Source: Syntrophales bacterium
GTDB taxonomy: Bacteria; Desulfobacterota; Syntrophia; Syntrophales; UBA2210
Reading direction: 5' to 3'
Length of the DNA stretch: 64,000 nucleotides
NCBI GenBank assembly: GCA_023228425.1
Contig: JALOBE010000004.1
Coordinates: 52,158 to 116,157, forward strand
Shown: positions 33,638-42,525 of the stretch, in pieces
How the letters are laid out: every line of letters starts with the position of its first letter
Numbering within the stretch: position 1 is the first letter of the stretch
Made by a program: the position numbers and the translations under genes
Notes under the pieces: model-generated
The model's database searches: none
Told to the model about the DNA's origin: nothing
Seen by the model: only the letters and a program-made list of their open reading frames with translations

Positions 33638-35059
33638 TCAGGCGCCGCTCAGGTATTCGTTGATGGCACGCGAGGCGGTTCTCGCCGCCCCCATGGCGAG
33701 GATAACCGTGGCGCCCCCCGTGACGATGTCGCCGCCGGCATACACGCCCTCGCGGCTGGTGAGGCCTGATTCGTCCTTCGTGACGATGTATCCCCACTTG
33801 TTGGTTTCAAGTCCCGGCGTGGTCTGGGGAATGATGGGGTTGGCATTGGTGCCGATGGCGACAACAACTGTGTCGACGTCGATCTCGAATTCCGACCCCT
33901 CGATGGGAATGGGTCTCCGCCTGCCGGAGGCGTCGGGTTCCCCCAGTTCCATGCGGATGCAGCGGATCTGCTTCACCCAGCCGTGTTCGTCGCCGATGTA
34001 CTCTACAGGATTGTGCAGAAGCTTGAACTGGACGCCTTCTTCATGGGCATGGTGAATTTCTTCCTGCCGCGCGGGCATTTCCTTTTCGGTCCGGCGGTAG
34101 ATGATGTAGGCGTTGTCCGCTCCCAGCCGCAGTGCCGTTCTCACCGAGTCCATGGCCACGTTCCCGCCGCCGATGACGGCAACGTTTTTGCCTCCGGCGA
34201 TAGGGGTGTCATACTCGGGAAAGCGATAGGCCTTCATAAGGTTCGATCGGGTCAGGTACTCGTTGGCCGAGTATATGCCGTTCAGGTTTTCGCCGGGGAT
34301 GTTCATGAAGACCGGGGCGCCGGCTCCCACGCCGAGAAACACGGCATGGAAACCCTCGTCAAAGAGATCGTCAATTGTTTTCAGCCGCCCGATCACGGCG
34401 TCCGTGACCAGCTTGACACCAAGTTTCCGGAGATAATCAACCTCGGCGTCGACGATTGCCTTGGGAAGCCTGAACTCGGGAATACCGTAGACCAGAACGC
34501 CGCCGGCTTTGTGCAGGGCCTCGAATATGGTCACCTCGTGGCCCAACTGGACCAGGTCGCCGGCGATGGTAAGACCCGCCGGTCCGGCTCCGACAACGGC
34601 CACCCTCTTGCCCGTCGGGGCGGCGGGGGCGGGAATGTCCACGATGCCCGAAGACCGCTCGTAGTCGGCGGCAAACCGTTCAAGCCGTCCGATCGCGACG
34701 GGTTCGAATTTCTTTCCCAGTATACAGAGTTTCTCGCACTGGTCTTCCTGGGGGCAGACCCTGCCGCAGACGGCGGGAAGACAGTTCTTTTCCTTCAGCT
34801 TCCTGGCGGCTCCAATAAAATCCCCTTCGGCGATGAGGTGTATGAAGGCCGGTATGTCGATTTCAACGGGGCAGCCGCCGACACAGGTGGGTTTCTTGCA
34901 CATGATGCACCGCTTGGCCTCGGCCACGGCCTGTTCCTCCGTGTATCCCAGGGGAACTTCCTCGAAGTTCGTTACTCTCACTTTCGGGTCCTGCTCCGGC
35001 ATGGGCTGCCGGGGCACCCGTTCTTTCTTCTCTTTTTTCGGTTCCTTATTTTCCGTCAT
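33638..35059 (-). CDS. nfnB: NfnB-type NADPH oxidoreductase (GltD-like large subunit)
   Basis: A 473-residue protein with an N-terminal double [4Fe-4S] segment (CIMCKKPTCVGGCPVEID and CGRVCPQEDQCEKLC) and two Rossmann domains for FAD and NADPH (VAVVGAGPAGLTIAGDLV and VAVIGGGNVAMDSVRTALRLG). This is the GltD/NfnB family. Its partner is the FAD/NAD subunit overlapping its start by 14 bases, so the pair is NfnAB, which bifurcates electrons between NADPH, ferredoxin and NADH, rather than glutamate synthase: no gltB is present. The acidic/basic N-terminus (residues 1-25) is poorly conserved. Confidence 0.9.
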   Translation of the reverse strand: MTENKEPKKEKKERVPRQPMPEQDPKVRVTNFEEVPLGYTEEQAVAEAKRCIMCKKPTCVGGCPVEIDIPAFIHLIAEGDFIGAARKLKEKNCLPAVCGRVCPQEDQCEKLCILGKKFEPVAIGRLERFAADYERSSGIVDIPAPAAPTGKRVAVVGAGPAGLTIAGDLVQLGHEVTIFEALHKAGGVLVYGIPEFRLPKAIVDAEVDYLRKLGVKLVTDAVIGRLKTIDDLFDEGFHAVFLGVGAGAPVFMNIPGENLNGIYSANEYLTRSNLMKAYRFPEYDTPIAGGKNVAVIGGGNVAMDSVRTALRLGADNAYIIYRRTEKEMPARQEEIHHAHEEGVQFKLLHNPVEYIGDEHGWVKQIRCIRMELGEPDASGRRRPIPIEGSEFEIDVDTVVVAIGTNANPIIPQTTPGLETNKWGYIVTKDESGLTSREGVYAGGDIVTGGATVILAMGAARTASRAINEYLSGA

Positions 35060-35879
35060 GTGCGCACCTGCATTCCATCGCCTGTCGTTCCTGGTCGGAG
35101 TACATGCGAAGGCGATTCATCAAGAGGTCGAAATCAACATCATGGCCGTCGAATTCGGGTCCGTCCACGCATCCGAATTGTGTTTTCCCCGCCACCGATA
35201 CCCGGCAGGCACCGCACATTCCCGTGGCGTCCACCATGATGGGGTTGAGGCTGACGATGGTTTTGATTCCATAGGGTTTTGTGACGTTACAGATGACACG
35301 CATCATGGGCACGGGTCCGATGGCGAAGACACGGTCAATGGTTGTTCCCTTGTCGATGAGTTCCTGGAGAACGCCACTGACAAAGCCGTGATAGCCGTAA
35401 CTTCCGTCATCGGTTGCCGCGATCAGTTCATCGCTGGCGCGGCTCATCTCCTCTTCCAGTATCAGCAGATCCTTTGTCCGGGCGCCGATAATGGAGATGA
35501 CCCTGTTGCCCTTTTCCTTCAGGGCCGTCGCTATGGGGTACACGACCCCCACGCCGACACCGCCGCCGATACAGACGGATGTTCCGAAGTTTTCGATTTC
35601 CGTGGGTCGTCCCAGCGGGCCCAGTACGTGCTTGATCGAATCGCCCGCCTCGAGTTCGGCCAGGTCAGCCGTGGTTTTCCCCACGGTCTGGGAGATGATG
35701 GAGATGGTACCCCGTTCCGTGTCGGACTCGACAATGGTGAGGGGAATCCTCTCGCCCCGATCGCCGATCATCAGAACGATGAACTGTCCCGGCAGGCGCT
35801 TTCGAGCGATTTCCGGAGCCTCGAGGACCAGCTTCACCACGCTTTCGTGGAGATATTTTTTTTCCAGAACTGTATTCAC
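35046..35879 (-). CDS. nfnA: NfnA-type ferredoxin-NADP reductase subunit
   Basis: A 277-residue flavin/NAD-binding subunit. It has an N-terminal FAD domain (PGQFIVLMIGDRGERIPLTI), a NAD domain (VCIGGGVGVGVVYPIATAL) and a C-terminal [2Fe-2S] motif with MCGACRVSVAGKTQFGCVDGPEF. This matches NfnA/SudB. It overlaps nfnB and is preceded by the related flxA, so two paralogous PyrK-like subunits stand side by side. Confidence 0.88.
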   Translation of the reverse strand: MNTVLEKKYLHESVVKLVLEAPEIARKRLPGQFIVLMIGDRGERIPLTIVESDTERGTISIISQTVGKTTADLAELEAGDSIKHVLGPLGRPTEIENFGTSVCIGGGVGVGVVYPIATALKEKGNRVISIIGARTKDLLILEEEMSRASDELIAATDDGSYGYHGFVSGVLQELIDKGTTIDRVFAIGPVPMMRVICNVTKPYGIKTIVSLNPIMVDATGMCGACRVSVAGKTQFGCVDGPEFDGHDVDFDLLMNRLRMYSDQERQAMECRCAHDGK

Positions 35880-35907
35880 TGTTCGCTCCTTCTCGCGTAA
35901 CGATTGG

Positions 35908-36768
35908 TCAGTAGTCCCGAGTCAGGCCGTCGAGTTCCGCAAGGGAAAAAACCGGTCCATCCTTGCAGATGTACTTGTGGCCGACGTTGCATCGGCCGCA
36001 CTTGCCGATGCCGCATTTCATGCGCATTTCCAGCGATGTCAGTATGTTTTCCCGGGAAAATCCAAGGTTGAAGAACTCCGGAAGGGTGAATCGGATCATG
36101 ATCGGGGGACCGCAGATCACCGTCACGGCATTGTCCGGGCTGGGGGCGACCTCCTTGCAGACGGCAGGAACGAACCCCTCCCGTCCCTTCCAGTTCGCGT
36201 CCCCCTTGTCCACAGTGACACACATTTTAATGTCGTTTCGTTTTTCCCAGGCCTTGAGTTCTTCCTTGTAACAGAGCAGTCCCGGGGACCGGGCGCCGTA
36301 AATTACGGTGATGGTACCGAATCGGCTCCTGTTCGTCTCGAAGAGCATGTAATTGACGAGCGACCTTAAGGTGGTAAAGGCAAAACCTCCGCCTACGACA
36401 ACGATGTTTTTCCCTTCCAGGAAATCTATGGGCCAAGGGTTCCCCAAGGGTCCGCGAATACCGATTTCGGCCCCTTCGTCCAGGTCGTGAAGGGTACTCG
36501 TCACCAGCCCCGCCTTCTGGACGGTGAATTCAAGATACCCGGGCCGGGTTGGTGAAGATGCGATTCCGATGGGGCTCTCGCCTTTGCCGTATATGGAAAG
36601 TTCAGCGAACTGGCCGGGAAGATAGGTGAAGTTTTCCTCATCTTCCCTGTTCACGAAGACGAGGCGGAAGGTTTTAATGTCTCCCGTATCCACCTCGGTT
36701 ATTATCTTTTCGACCCTGGCCGGGACGGGTATGTAGGGATTGCGCATCGCAGCTCCTTCAGTGGTCAT
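35908..36768 (-). CDS. flxA: FAD/NAD-binding oxidoreductase subunit (FlxA-like)
   Basis: A 286-residue protein with an FAD-binding barrel (YLPGQFAELSIYG), a NAD-binding domain (IVVVGGGFAFTTLRSLVNYM) and a C-terminal [2Fe-2S] cluster (KCGIGKCGRCNVGHKYICKDGPVF). It resembles the HydG, AsrB and PyrK group. In the Flx-Hdr systems known from Desulfovibrio the FlxA subunit oxidises NADH and passes electrons to the Fe-S subunits. Its start overlaps flxB by four bases. AsrB (sulfite reductase) is excluded as first choice because no AsrC is present. Confidence 0.83.
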   Translation of the reverse strand: MTTEGAAMRNPYIPVPARVEKIITEVDTGDIKTFRLVFVNREDEENFTYLPGQFAELSIYGKGESPIGIASSPTRPGYLEFTVQKAGLVTSTLHDLDEGAEIGIRGPLGNPWPIDFLEGKNIVVVGGGFAFTTLRSLVNYMLFETNRSRFGTITVIYGARSPGLLCYKEELKAWEKRNDIKMCVTVDKGDANWKGREGFVPAVCKEVAPSPDNAVTVICGPPIMIRFTLPEFFNLGFSRENILTSLEMRMKCGIGKCGRCNVGHKYICKDGPVFSLAELDGLTRDY

Positions 36769-37793
36769 GGTTGCTCACTCTCCTTCAAGGCGCCTTCGGC
36801 GACGGACAGTATGTCTATGTTGACGGGGCAGAACCGGGTGCAGCGCCCGCAGCCCACACACAATGTTACTCCGAAGTTCGTAACATAATATGAGAATTTG
36901 TGGTTGACCCGTTGGCGCAGCCGCTGGGAGGTCTTCGTCCGTGGGTTGTGTCCGCTCGCTTCCAGGGTGAAGTCCGTGAACATGCAGGCATCCCAGAGCT
37001 TTCGGCGGCTCCCCGAGCGGAAGAGGGTTTCGTCATTGATATCGAAACAGTGGCAGGTGGGGCAGACGAACGTGCAGACTCCGCAACTCAGGCAGGCCAT
37101 GGCGGCCTTTCCCCAGTAGGGGCTGTCAAAAACCTTTGCCAGTTTTTCCGGGGCATGCTCGAGGTTGATGGTCCGTGTTTTCTGTTCAACGCCCCAGGCG
37201 ATCCGGTCCCGGTAGAATGCTTCTTCCTCTGCGGAGGCTGTGTCGAGTTCGAGGGACGCCAAAAGTGCCTCACCCTTCCCGGTCACTGCTTTCAGCAGGA
37301 AGTCCTTGTTCCTGCGGACCATGAAAAGGTCGCTTCCCCTGTCGTCTGTGGCGTGAATGTCAAAGGCGCTGAAAAAGTCGACCTCATCGACTTCATCGAA
37401 GGCATAGCCGATGATCGTCGTGGCGTCACGCCTGGTTTTCCAGTACGGGTCGGTAATGCCGCCACTCTCAAAAATAGCGTCCATTATCTCGAAACTCTTG
37501 ACGTCGCAGGGTCTTACACCCAACACAATCTGCGGTCTGTCATCAATGGGTACCACGTCCGACTCGGTCCCTTCCCTCGCGATCCGGTACCGGACCATTT
37601 CATCGCACTGGGGGAACAATACGTTCTTGGGGCTGAGAGTGGTATTGTAAAAATCAAGTGTCACCTCTTCGGGGTTGTCGATCTGCCTGAAAGCTGTCAC
37701 GTCTCCGTCGGCCACGGGAGCAAAGAGGCGTGCTCCGTTCATGAGAGCAGCCACGAAGCCCTGAAATGTCTCGGGGGTTATCTTTTTTACCAC
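36765..37793 (-). CDS. flxB: 4Fe-4S dicluster subunit (FlxB-like)
   Basis: A 342-residue Fe-S protein related to hydrogenase beta subunits and AsrA. Two clusters are visible in the C-terminal half: CLSCGVCTFVCPTCHCFDI and CVGCGRCTRFCPVNI. Between them an acidic FDSPYWGK-type segment is seen. The N-terminal 200 residues are a substrate/partner-binding region without cysteine motifs. It lies between flxC and flxA, with a four-base overlap to flxA. The role is electron relay from FlxA to Hdr, inferred from the family. Confidence 0.82.
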   Translation of the reverse strand: MVKKITPETFQGFVAALMNGARLFAPVADGDVTAFRQIDNPEEVTLDFYNTTLSPKNVLFPQCDEMVRYRIAREGTESDVVPIDDRPQIVLGVRPCDVKSFEIMDAIFESGGITDPYWKTRRDATTIIGYAFDEVDEVDFFSAFDIHATDDRGSDLFMVRRNKDFLLKAVTGKGEALLASLELDTASAEEEAFYRDRIAWGVEQKTRTINLEHAPEKLAKVFDSPYWGKAAMACLSCGVCTFVCPTCHCFDINDETLFRSGSRRKLWDACMFTDFTLEASGHNPRTKTSQRLRQRVNHKFSYYVTNFGVTLCVGCGRCTRFCPVNIDILSVAEGALKESEQP

Positions 37794-37830
37794 GGTTCGC
37801 TCACTCCTTTTTCACGTTCACACGGCACTC

Positions 37831-38691
37831 TCACTCGAGGAGGGAATCTGAATCCTCGACCCTGAAATCGACCATGACGGGCTTGTCATCGATGTTCATA
37901 CCGGCAGTCTGATTGAACATCTCCTCACATTCCTTCGCCACTTTTTTGTGGAAGAGATAGAGAGGAATGTCGACGGGGCAGGCCCGACTGCATTCACCGC
38001 AGTCGACGCACCGTCCCGCCAGGTGATAGAATCGGGTCAGGTGATACATGAGGTTCCCGGCGGAATTGGGCGATTTGTCGGCCCACCGCGGGCGTGTCAG
38101 GTCGACGAAGCAGGGGTCGCAGTAGCACATGGGGCAGGCCTTGCGGCAGGCGTAGCAGCGAATGCATTTGTCCAGTTCCTTCTTCCAGAAGGACCAGCGG
38201 TCATCATTGCCCATCGCCTCCAGTTCGGCCAGAACGTCATAGGGCGAGCCCGGCTCTTCTGTTATTTCATCGCCGAGAAGTATGTCGAAAAGGACGGGGT
38301 TTGCCGTAGCCGCTGTCGTCCTCTCATCGATGATATCCCCGGTCTTGTGATTTCTCAGGCCCCTGAATGGAATGCCCAGGAGGACCAAGTCCTCCCTGCA
38401 CGCTTTTTCTTCCTGTATGAGAACTACAACGGCCCGGCTGTCGACGCCCTTTACCGCCACCGCCAGCTTCGTACCCGCCGGCCAGTCTCCGATATAGCGC
38501 GCCATGTTGGCCGTGCAGTATTCGTTGAACACCAGGTCGTCCACCTCATCGAGGCTTCTCGCCGCGAAAGGCATGGGATGCTTTTCATCGTATCCGGCAG
38601 TCCAGGCCAGCACAGCTGAAACGGCTCCGCTCCCGAGAAGCCTGATCGCTTCTTCTTTCAATCGTTTTTCTATGGTTTTCGCGTCCGTCAT
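37831..38691 (-). CDS. flxC: 4Fe-4S dicluster subunit (FlxC-like)
   Basis: A 286-residue Fe-S protein. Two clusters lie near residues 180-235: CIRCYACRKACPMCYC and CVDCGECSRACPVDIP. The N-terminal part has TKLAVAVKGVDSRAVVVLIQEEK, similar to the FrhB/coenzyme F420-type Fe-S subunit fold. It overlaps flxD by four bases. It is the third member of the Flx relay. Confidence 0.8.
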   Translation of the reverse strand: MTDAKTIEKRLKEEAIRLLGSGAVSAVLAWTAGYDEKHPMPFAARSLDEVDDLVFNEYCTANMARYIGDWPAGTKLAVAVKGVDSRAVVVLIQEEKACREDLVLLGIPFRGLRNHKTGDIIDERTTAATANPVLFDILLGDEITEEPGSPYDVLAELEAMGNDDRWSFWKKELDKCIRCYACRKACPMCYCDPCFVDLTRPRWADKSPNSAGNLMYHLTRFYHLAGRCVDCGECSRACPVDIPLYLFHKKVAKECEEMFNQTAGMNIDDKPVMVDFRVEDSDSLLE

Positions 38692-39125
38692 GGTGTGCAG
38701 CCCGCCCCCTCTCTGTCGATCCTGAATGTATTCTGGGGACCCAGTTCCTTCACCGTGCCGGTGAACTCAGTGACTACTTCGGCGAAACGGTTTCCTTCCG
38801 AGGCTGATATCCACTCGACCCGGAACCGTTCCGGCTCCATTCCGGCAAAATCAAGAATTTTCTTCGTAATGGCCAGGCGCCGTCTGGCGTAGAAATTGCC
38901 CGTACCATAGTGGCAGTCTCCCGGGTGGCAGCCTCCTACCAGGACCCCGTCGGCCCCGAGCTGGAAGGCCCTGATAATGAACGAGGGGTTTATCCGGCTC
39001 GAACACATGACCCGCAGCAGTCTGAGGTTCGGGGGATACTTCAGTTTCGTCGTTCCCGCGAGATCGGCTCCGGTATAGGTACACCAGTTGCACGCAATTC
39101 CCTGTATTCTGGGTTCGAATTCCAT
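38688..39125 (-). CDS. flxD: MvhD/FlxD-type [2Fe-2S] electron-transfer subunit
   Basis: A 145-residue MvhD-family protein that links an electron donor module to HdrA. It shows GIACNWCTYTGADLAGTTK, MCSSRINPSFI and GGCHPGDCHYGTGN, all typical MvhD cysteine motifs. In archaeal and some bacterial homologues the first cysteine position can be selenocysteine, but here it is Cys. No MvhA or MvhG hydrogenase genes are present, so the donor is more likely the Flx NADH module. Confidence 0.9.
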   Translation of the reverse strand: MEFEPRIQGIACNWCTYTGADLAGTTKLKYPPNLRLLRVMCSSRINPSFIIRAFQLGADGVLVGGCHPGDCHYGTGNFYARRRLAITKKILDFAGMEPERFRVEWISASEGNRFAEVVTEFTGTVKELGPQNTFRIDREGAGCTP

Positions 39126-39143
39126 TCCTGTCTCCCTGGTTTG

Positions 39144-41105
39144 TCAGAACTCCATTAAACCTTCTATCTCCGCCATGAGCTGGTCATTGGCGAAATGATG
39201 TGTGAGGATCGCCCCCGTGGGGCAGCCGGCGGCACAGAGGCCGCAACCTTTGCAGAGGGCTTCGTTTATTTCCGAGACACCCTTGTCTTCCTTGAAGAAA
39301 GGGGCGCCGAAGGGGCAGGTGTTGACGCAGTTCCGGCATCCGCAGCAGGCCGCCTCGTTCACGAAAGCCACGGTGGCCTCCAGCTCGAGGCGGTCCTTGA
39401 CAACGATGGTGAGGGCCTCCGCGGCGGCTCCCGTCGCCTGGGCAACGGTGTCGGGGATATCCTTCGGACTCTGGCAGGCACCGGCGATGAAAACGCCATC
39501 GGTCATGGTTGCGATGGGTGCCAGCTTCGGGTGCTTTTCCATGAAAAAACCGTACTTGTCGGTGTTGAGATTAAAAATCCGTGCCATATCCCTGGCATCG
39601 GTCCGGGGTTTCATAGCCGGCGACAAGACGACCATGTCAACGGGAATCCGCATGAAGGTGCTGGTCAGGGTGTCTTCCACCTCCACGACCAGCTTGCCGG
39701 GCTCTTCCATCTCGTTGGTCTTGTCGGTGACGCGGGCCGCCTTGCCTCGAATGAACTTGACGTCCTCCTCCAGGATCCGGGCGTAGAACTCTTCGTACCC
39801 CTTGCCGGGCGCCCTCATGTCGATATAGAGCTGGTACACGTCTGCACCGGTTTTCTCCTTCACCAGATGGGCGAATTTCAGGGAGTACATGCAGCACACG
39901 CGGCTGCAGTGTTCAAAATGGTTTTTGTCCCGGCTGCCGATACAGTGCAGGATGGCAACGCTCGAAGGTTCCCTGCCGTCCCGCATGATCACCTTGCCGC
40001 CCGTTGGTCCCGCCGAGTTGAAGAGTCGCTCGATTTCGAGGGCGTTGTAAACAGCCGGGTATCGGCCGTAGCCGTACTGCACCAGCGGGGTGGTGTCCAT
40101 GAGATCATAGCCTGTTGCCATGATGATGGCTCCCACCTTGATCTCCATGAAGGTGTCCTGCTGCTCGAAATCGATGGCCCCCTGCTCGCATACCTTTTCG
40201 CAGAGACGGCATCCTTTTCCTTTCTGAAGGAATATGCAGGTGTCACTGTCGATAACGGGTTTCTGGGGGACCGCCTGGGCGAAGGGTATGTAGATGGATT
40301 TCCTCCTGACGAGGCCTTCGTCGAACTCCGAGATACCCTTGCCGGGACATTTCTCGGTGCAGGCCATACAGGCGGTACACTTGTCGTGATCCACGTAGCG
40401 CGCTTTCTGGCGGATCCTGACCTCGAAATTGCCCACAAATCCCCTGGTTTCCTCGACCTCGCAGTATGAGAGAAGTTCGATGTTCGGGTTTTGAAGGACT
40501 GCGTCCATTTTGGGCGTGAGAATGCAGGCCGAGCAATCCAGGGTGGGAAAGGTTTTGTCAAACTGTGCCATGTGACCACCGATGGAAGGGGTACGCTCCA
40601 CCAGATAGACCTTTTTGTCCGTCCGGGCCAGTTCCAGGGCCGCCTGGATTCCCGCGATGCCTCCACCTACGACAAGGACATCGGGATTGACGTCGATGAA
40701 CCGGGACGTCAGCGGCGCCAGCAGGCGCGCCCGGTAAACGGCCCCGTTGATAAGGGCCTTGGCCTTCTCTGTCGCCACATCCTCATCTTCGGTGACCCAG
40801 GACACATGTTCCCGTATGTTGACGATGGAGAGCAGGTACTGGTTCAGGCCGCCTCCCTCGAGCACCTTGCGGAAGGTCATTTCATGCATGAGCGGAGAGC
40901 AGGCGGCAATGATGACTCTGTTCAGGTTATATTTCTTGATGTGATTCTGAATAAGCTCCTGGCCGGGCGTCGAGCACATGAACTTGTACTCTTCGGCTAT
41001 GATCACATCTGGAAGAGTGCTTGAGAATTCAACCACTTCTTTGACCCGTATGTTTTTTGCTATATTCAGTCCGCAGTGGCAGACGAAGACTCCGATTCTG
41101 CTCAT
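39144..41105 (-). CDS. hdrA: Heterodisulfide reductase-like flavoprotein HdrA
   Basis: HdrA carries the bifurcating FAD. The 653-residue protein has a small N-terminal cysteine segment (FVCHCGLN), a thioredoxin-reductase-like FAD domain with VVGGGIAGIQAALELA (near 146) and SIGGHMAQFD with DCSACILTP (near 190). Two internal clusters follow (CTACMACTEKCPG near 243 and CRLCEKVCEQGA near 299), and then two C-terminal ferredoxin clusters (CCGCRNCVNTCPFG near 587; CKGCGLCAAGCPTG near 618). All expected cysteines are present. It lies between hdrCB and flxD, without overlaps. Confidence 0.94.
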   Translation of the reverse strand: MSRIGVFVCHCGLNIAKNIRVKEVVEFSSTLPDVIIAEEYKFMCSTPGQELIQNHIKKYNLNRVIIAACSPLMHEMTFRKVLEGGGLNQYLLSIVNIREHVSWVTEDEDVATEKAKALINGAVYRARLLAPLTSRFIDVNPDVLVVGGGIAGIQAALELARTDKKVYLVERTPSIGGHMAQFDKTFPTLDCSACILTPKMDAVLQNPNIELLSYCEVEETRGFVGNFEVRIRQKARYVDHDKCTACMACTEKCPGKGISEFDEGLVRRKSIYIPFAQAVPQKPVIDSDTCIFLQKGKGCRLCEKVCEQGAIDFEQQDTFMEIKVGAIIMATGYDLMDTTPLVQYGYGRYPAVYNALEIERLFNSAGPTGGKVIMRDGREPSSVAILHCIGSRDKNHFEHCSRVCCMYSLKFAHLVKEKTGADVYQLYIDMRAPGKGYEEFYARILEEDVKFIRGKAARVTDKTNEMEEPGKLVVEVEDTLTSTFMRIPVDMVVLSPAMKPRTDARDMARIFNLNTDKYGFFMEKHPKLAPIATMTDGVFIAGACQSPKDIPDTVAQATGAAAEALTIVVKDRLELEATVAFVNEAACCGCRNCVNTCPFGAPFFKEDKGVSEINEALCKGCGLCAAGCPTGAILTHHFANDQLMAEIEGLMEF

Positions 41106-41114
41106 AAAGGCTCC

Positions 41115-42260
41115 TCAGTCTTGCTGTTCTAAACTCTCCAGAACCAGTTCCGAGAGATCTTTGACGGCTATCCTGTCATCGGCATTGGCCGTTCTGACGC
41201 TGTCCTCCAGCATGGCTATGCAGTACGGGCAGGATGTGGCCAGCACCGAGGCACCCGTTTCCAGGGCTTCCTCAATCCTGAAGTCGCTCAGGCGCTCCCC
41301 TTTTTCCCGTTCAATCCAGAGCCCCCCGCCTCCGCCGCCACAGCACATGCTCTGTTCCCGTATCCTGTCCATTTCCTGGAACTCCACGCCGGGCAGGGCG
41401 TTGATAATATCCCGCGGGGCGTCATAGATCCCGTTGTGTCTCCCCAGGAAACAGGGGTCATGGTAGGTTATTTTCCTGCCGCCGAAATCCCGTGACGGCG
41501 ACAGTTTTCCTTGCCGGATCAGATCCGCCAGCAACTCGACGAAATGAATGACCCGGTAGGAGTCACCGTATTCTTTTGTGAAGGTTTCCAGGCAGTGGGG
41601 TGAGATGACGATGATCTTCGCGGCCCCCGCCTCTTTGAACAGGTTCCGGTTGTGTTCCTTCAGCCGTTCGAAGAGGTCGTAATCGCCGACCTTTCTCAGG
41701 CTTTCTCCACAACATCGGGCATCGGCGCCGACCAGACCCCAGTTCAGCCCGGCCCTCGTCAGGAGTTCAGACGTGGCACGGGCGACCTGAACGTTGCGTG
41801 CATCGTATGACACGGTACAGCAGGTGAAATAGAGGTACTCCATCCCCTTCTCGTAGATGGGGTATGCGTCCCGGGCCCAGTCGTTGCGCTTGGACGCATC
41901 ACCGGTCCAGGGATTTCCGTTGGCCGAAAGGCTTCCCACCAGTGATCGGAGGCTTCCGGGAAGGAGTCCTCCCGAGGCATACACGCTCCTCGCCGCCGTG
42001 ACGACATCGATGATTTCAACCCCGCGGGGACAGCGGTCGACACAAAACTTGCAACTCGAACATCCCCACATGAGGTCTTCGATGCCTTCGAGTCCGAACT
42101 GGCCAAGGCGGATGAGTGTACGGATATTGAAATGTGAAATTGGTTTCCAGGGGCATGTTCCCGAACAGGTGCCACACTGGTAGCATTTCTTCAGAGCTTC
42201 ACCACCGGCCTCAATAATGGCCTGCGATACTTCCAGAAATGGCGATACGGTTTCTGACAT
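41115..42260 (-). CDS. hdrCB: Fused HdrC-HdrB-like Fe-S protein
   Basis: A 381-residue protein joins the two subunits that are usually separate. Residues 20-85 carry two [4Fe-4S] motifs (C26-C29-C32-C36 and C67-C70-C73-C77, as in HdrC). Residues about 140-225 and 270-360 are two cysteine-rich CCG domains as in HdrB. The second is complete (CFLGRHNG, CCGGGGGGLW, CPYC); the first has CC, RCCGE and a single late Cys, so it looks partly degenerate. The natural disulfide substrate in bacteria is proposed to be the DsrC-type protein, which is not in the window. The ATG follows AGGAG. Confidence 0.88.
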   Translation of the reverse strand: MSETVSPFLEVSQAIIEAGGEALKKCYQCGTCSGTCPWKPISHFNIRTLIRLGQFGLEGIEDLMWGCSSCKFCVDRCPRGVEIIDVVTAARSVYASGGLLPGSLRSLVGSLSANGNPWTGDASKRNDWARDAYPIYEKGMEYLYFTCCTVSYDARNVQVARATSELLTRAGLNWGLVGADARCCGESLRKVGDYDLFERLKEHNRNLFKEAGAAKIIVISPHCLETFTKEYGDSYRVIHFVELLADLIRQGKLSPSRDFGGRKITYHDPCFLGRHNGIYDAPRDIINALPGVEFQEMDRIREQSMCCGGGGGGLWIEREKGERLSDFRIEEALETGASVLATSCPYCIAMLEDSVRTANADDRIAVKDLSELVLESLEQQD

Positions 42261-42431
42261 CCTCGAGCTCCTGTCTGGCGTAAGAATGGTTTTTCCCGGC
42301 TCGTTCGCCGGGATGAAAGCAGCAATAGTATGGGGGATAATCGTTATTAGACGTGATTGCGAAGGAAATGCCGAATCTTGGAATGCGCAGTGTATTCAAT
42401 TGTTTATCAACCCATGTTCACAAATATACGG

Positions 42432-42460
42432 ATTGTGCCTCAAAGATACTTTCTTGTCAA
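42432..42460 (-). promoter_or_regulatory. Promoter of the hdr-flx-nfn operon
   Basis: Minus strand: perfect TTGACA (42455-42460), 17 bases, CACAAT (42432-42437), about 172 bases before the hdrCB ATG. A 7-bp inverted repeat (GCATATT 42461-42467 and AATATGC 42480-42486) sits just upstream. A Rex-like arrangement TTGTTAA-N5-TTGACAA overlaps the -35, but the spacing is one base off the usual. The remaining leader holds no clear structure. Confidence 0.5.
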
Positions 42461-42525
42461 GCATATTAACAATATTCTGAATATGCGTAATAAAATCAGG
42501 GTAAACAAAGCCCGCTGAATGACTG

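Noticed and set aside
33638..35879. Glutamate synthase (GltBD)
   Set aside because: The GltD-like protein has no gltB neighbour and is paired with an FAD/NAD subunit, which is the NfnAB arrangement.
35908..37793. Anaerobic sulfite reductase AsrAB
   Set aside because: The subunits resemble AsrA/AsrB but no AsrC siroheme subunit is present and HdrA/MvhD-type neighbours point to an Flx module.
38688..41105. Selenocysteine in HdrA or the MvhD-like subunit
   Set aside because: All diagnostic positions read Cys codons, and no in-frame TGA breaks any of these genes.
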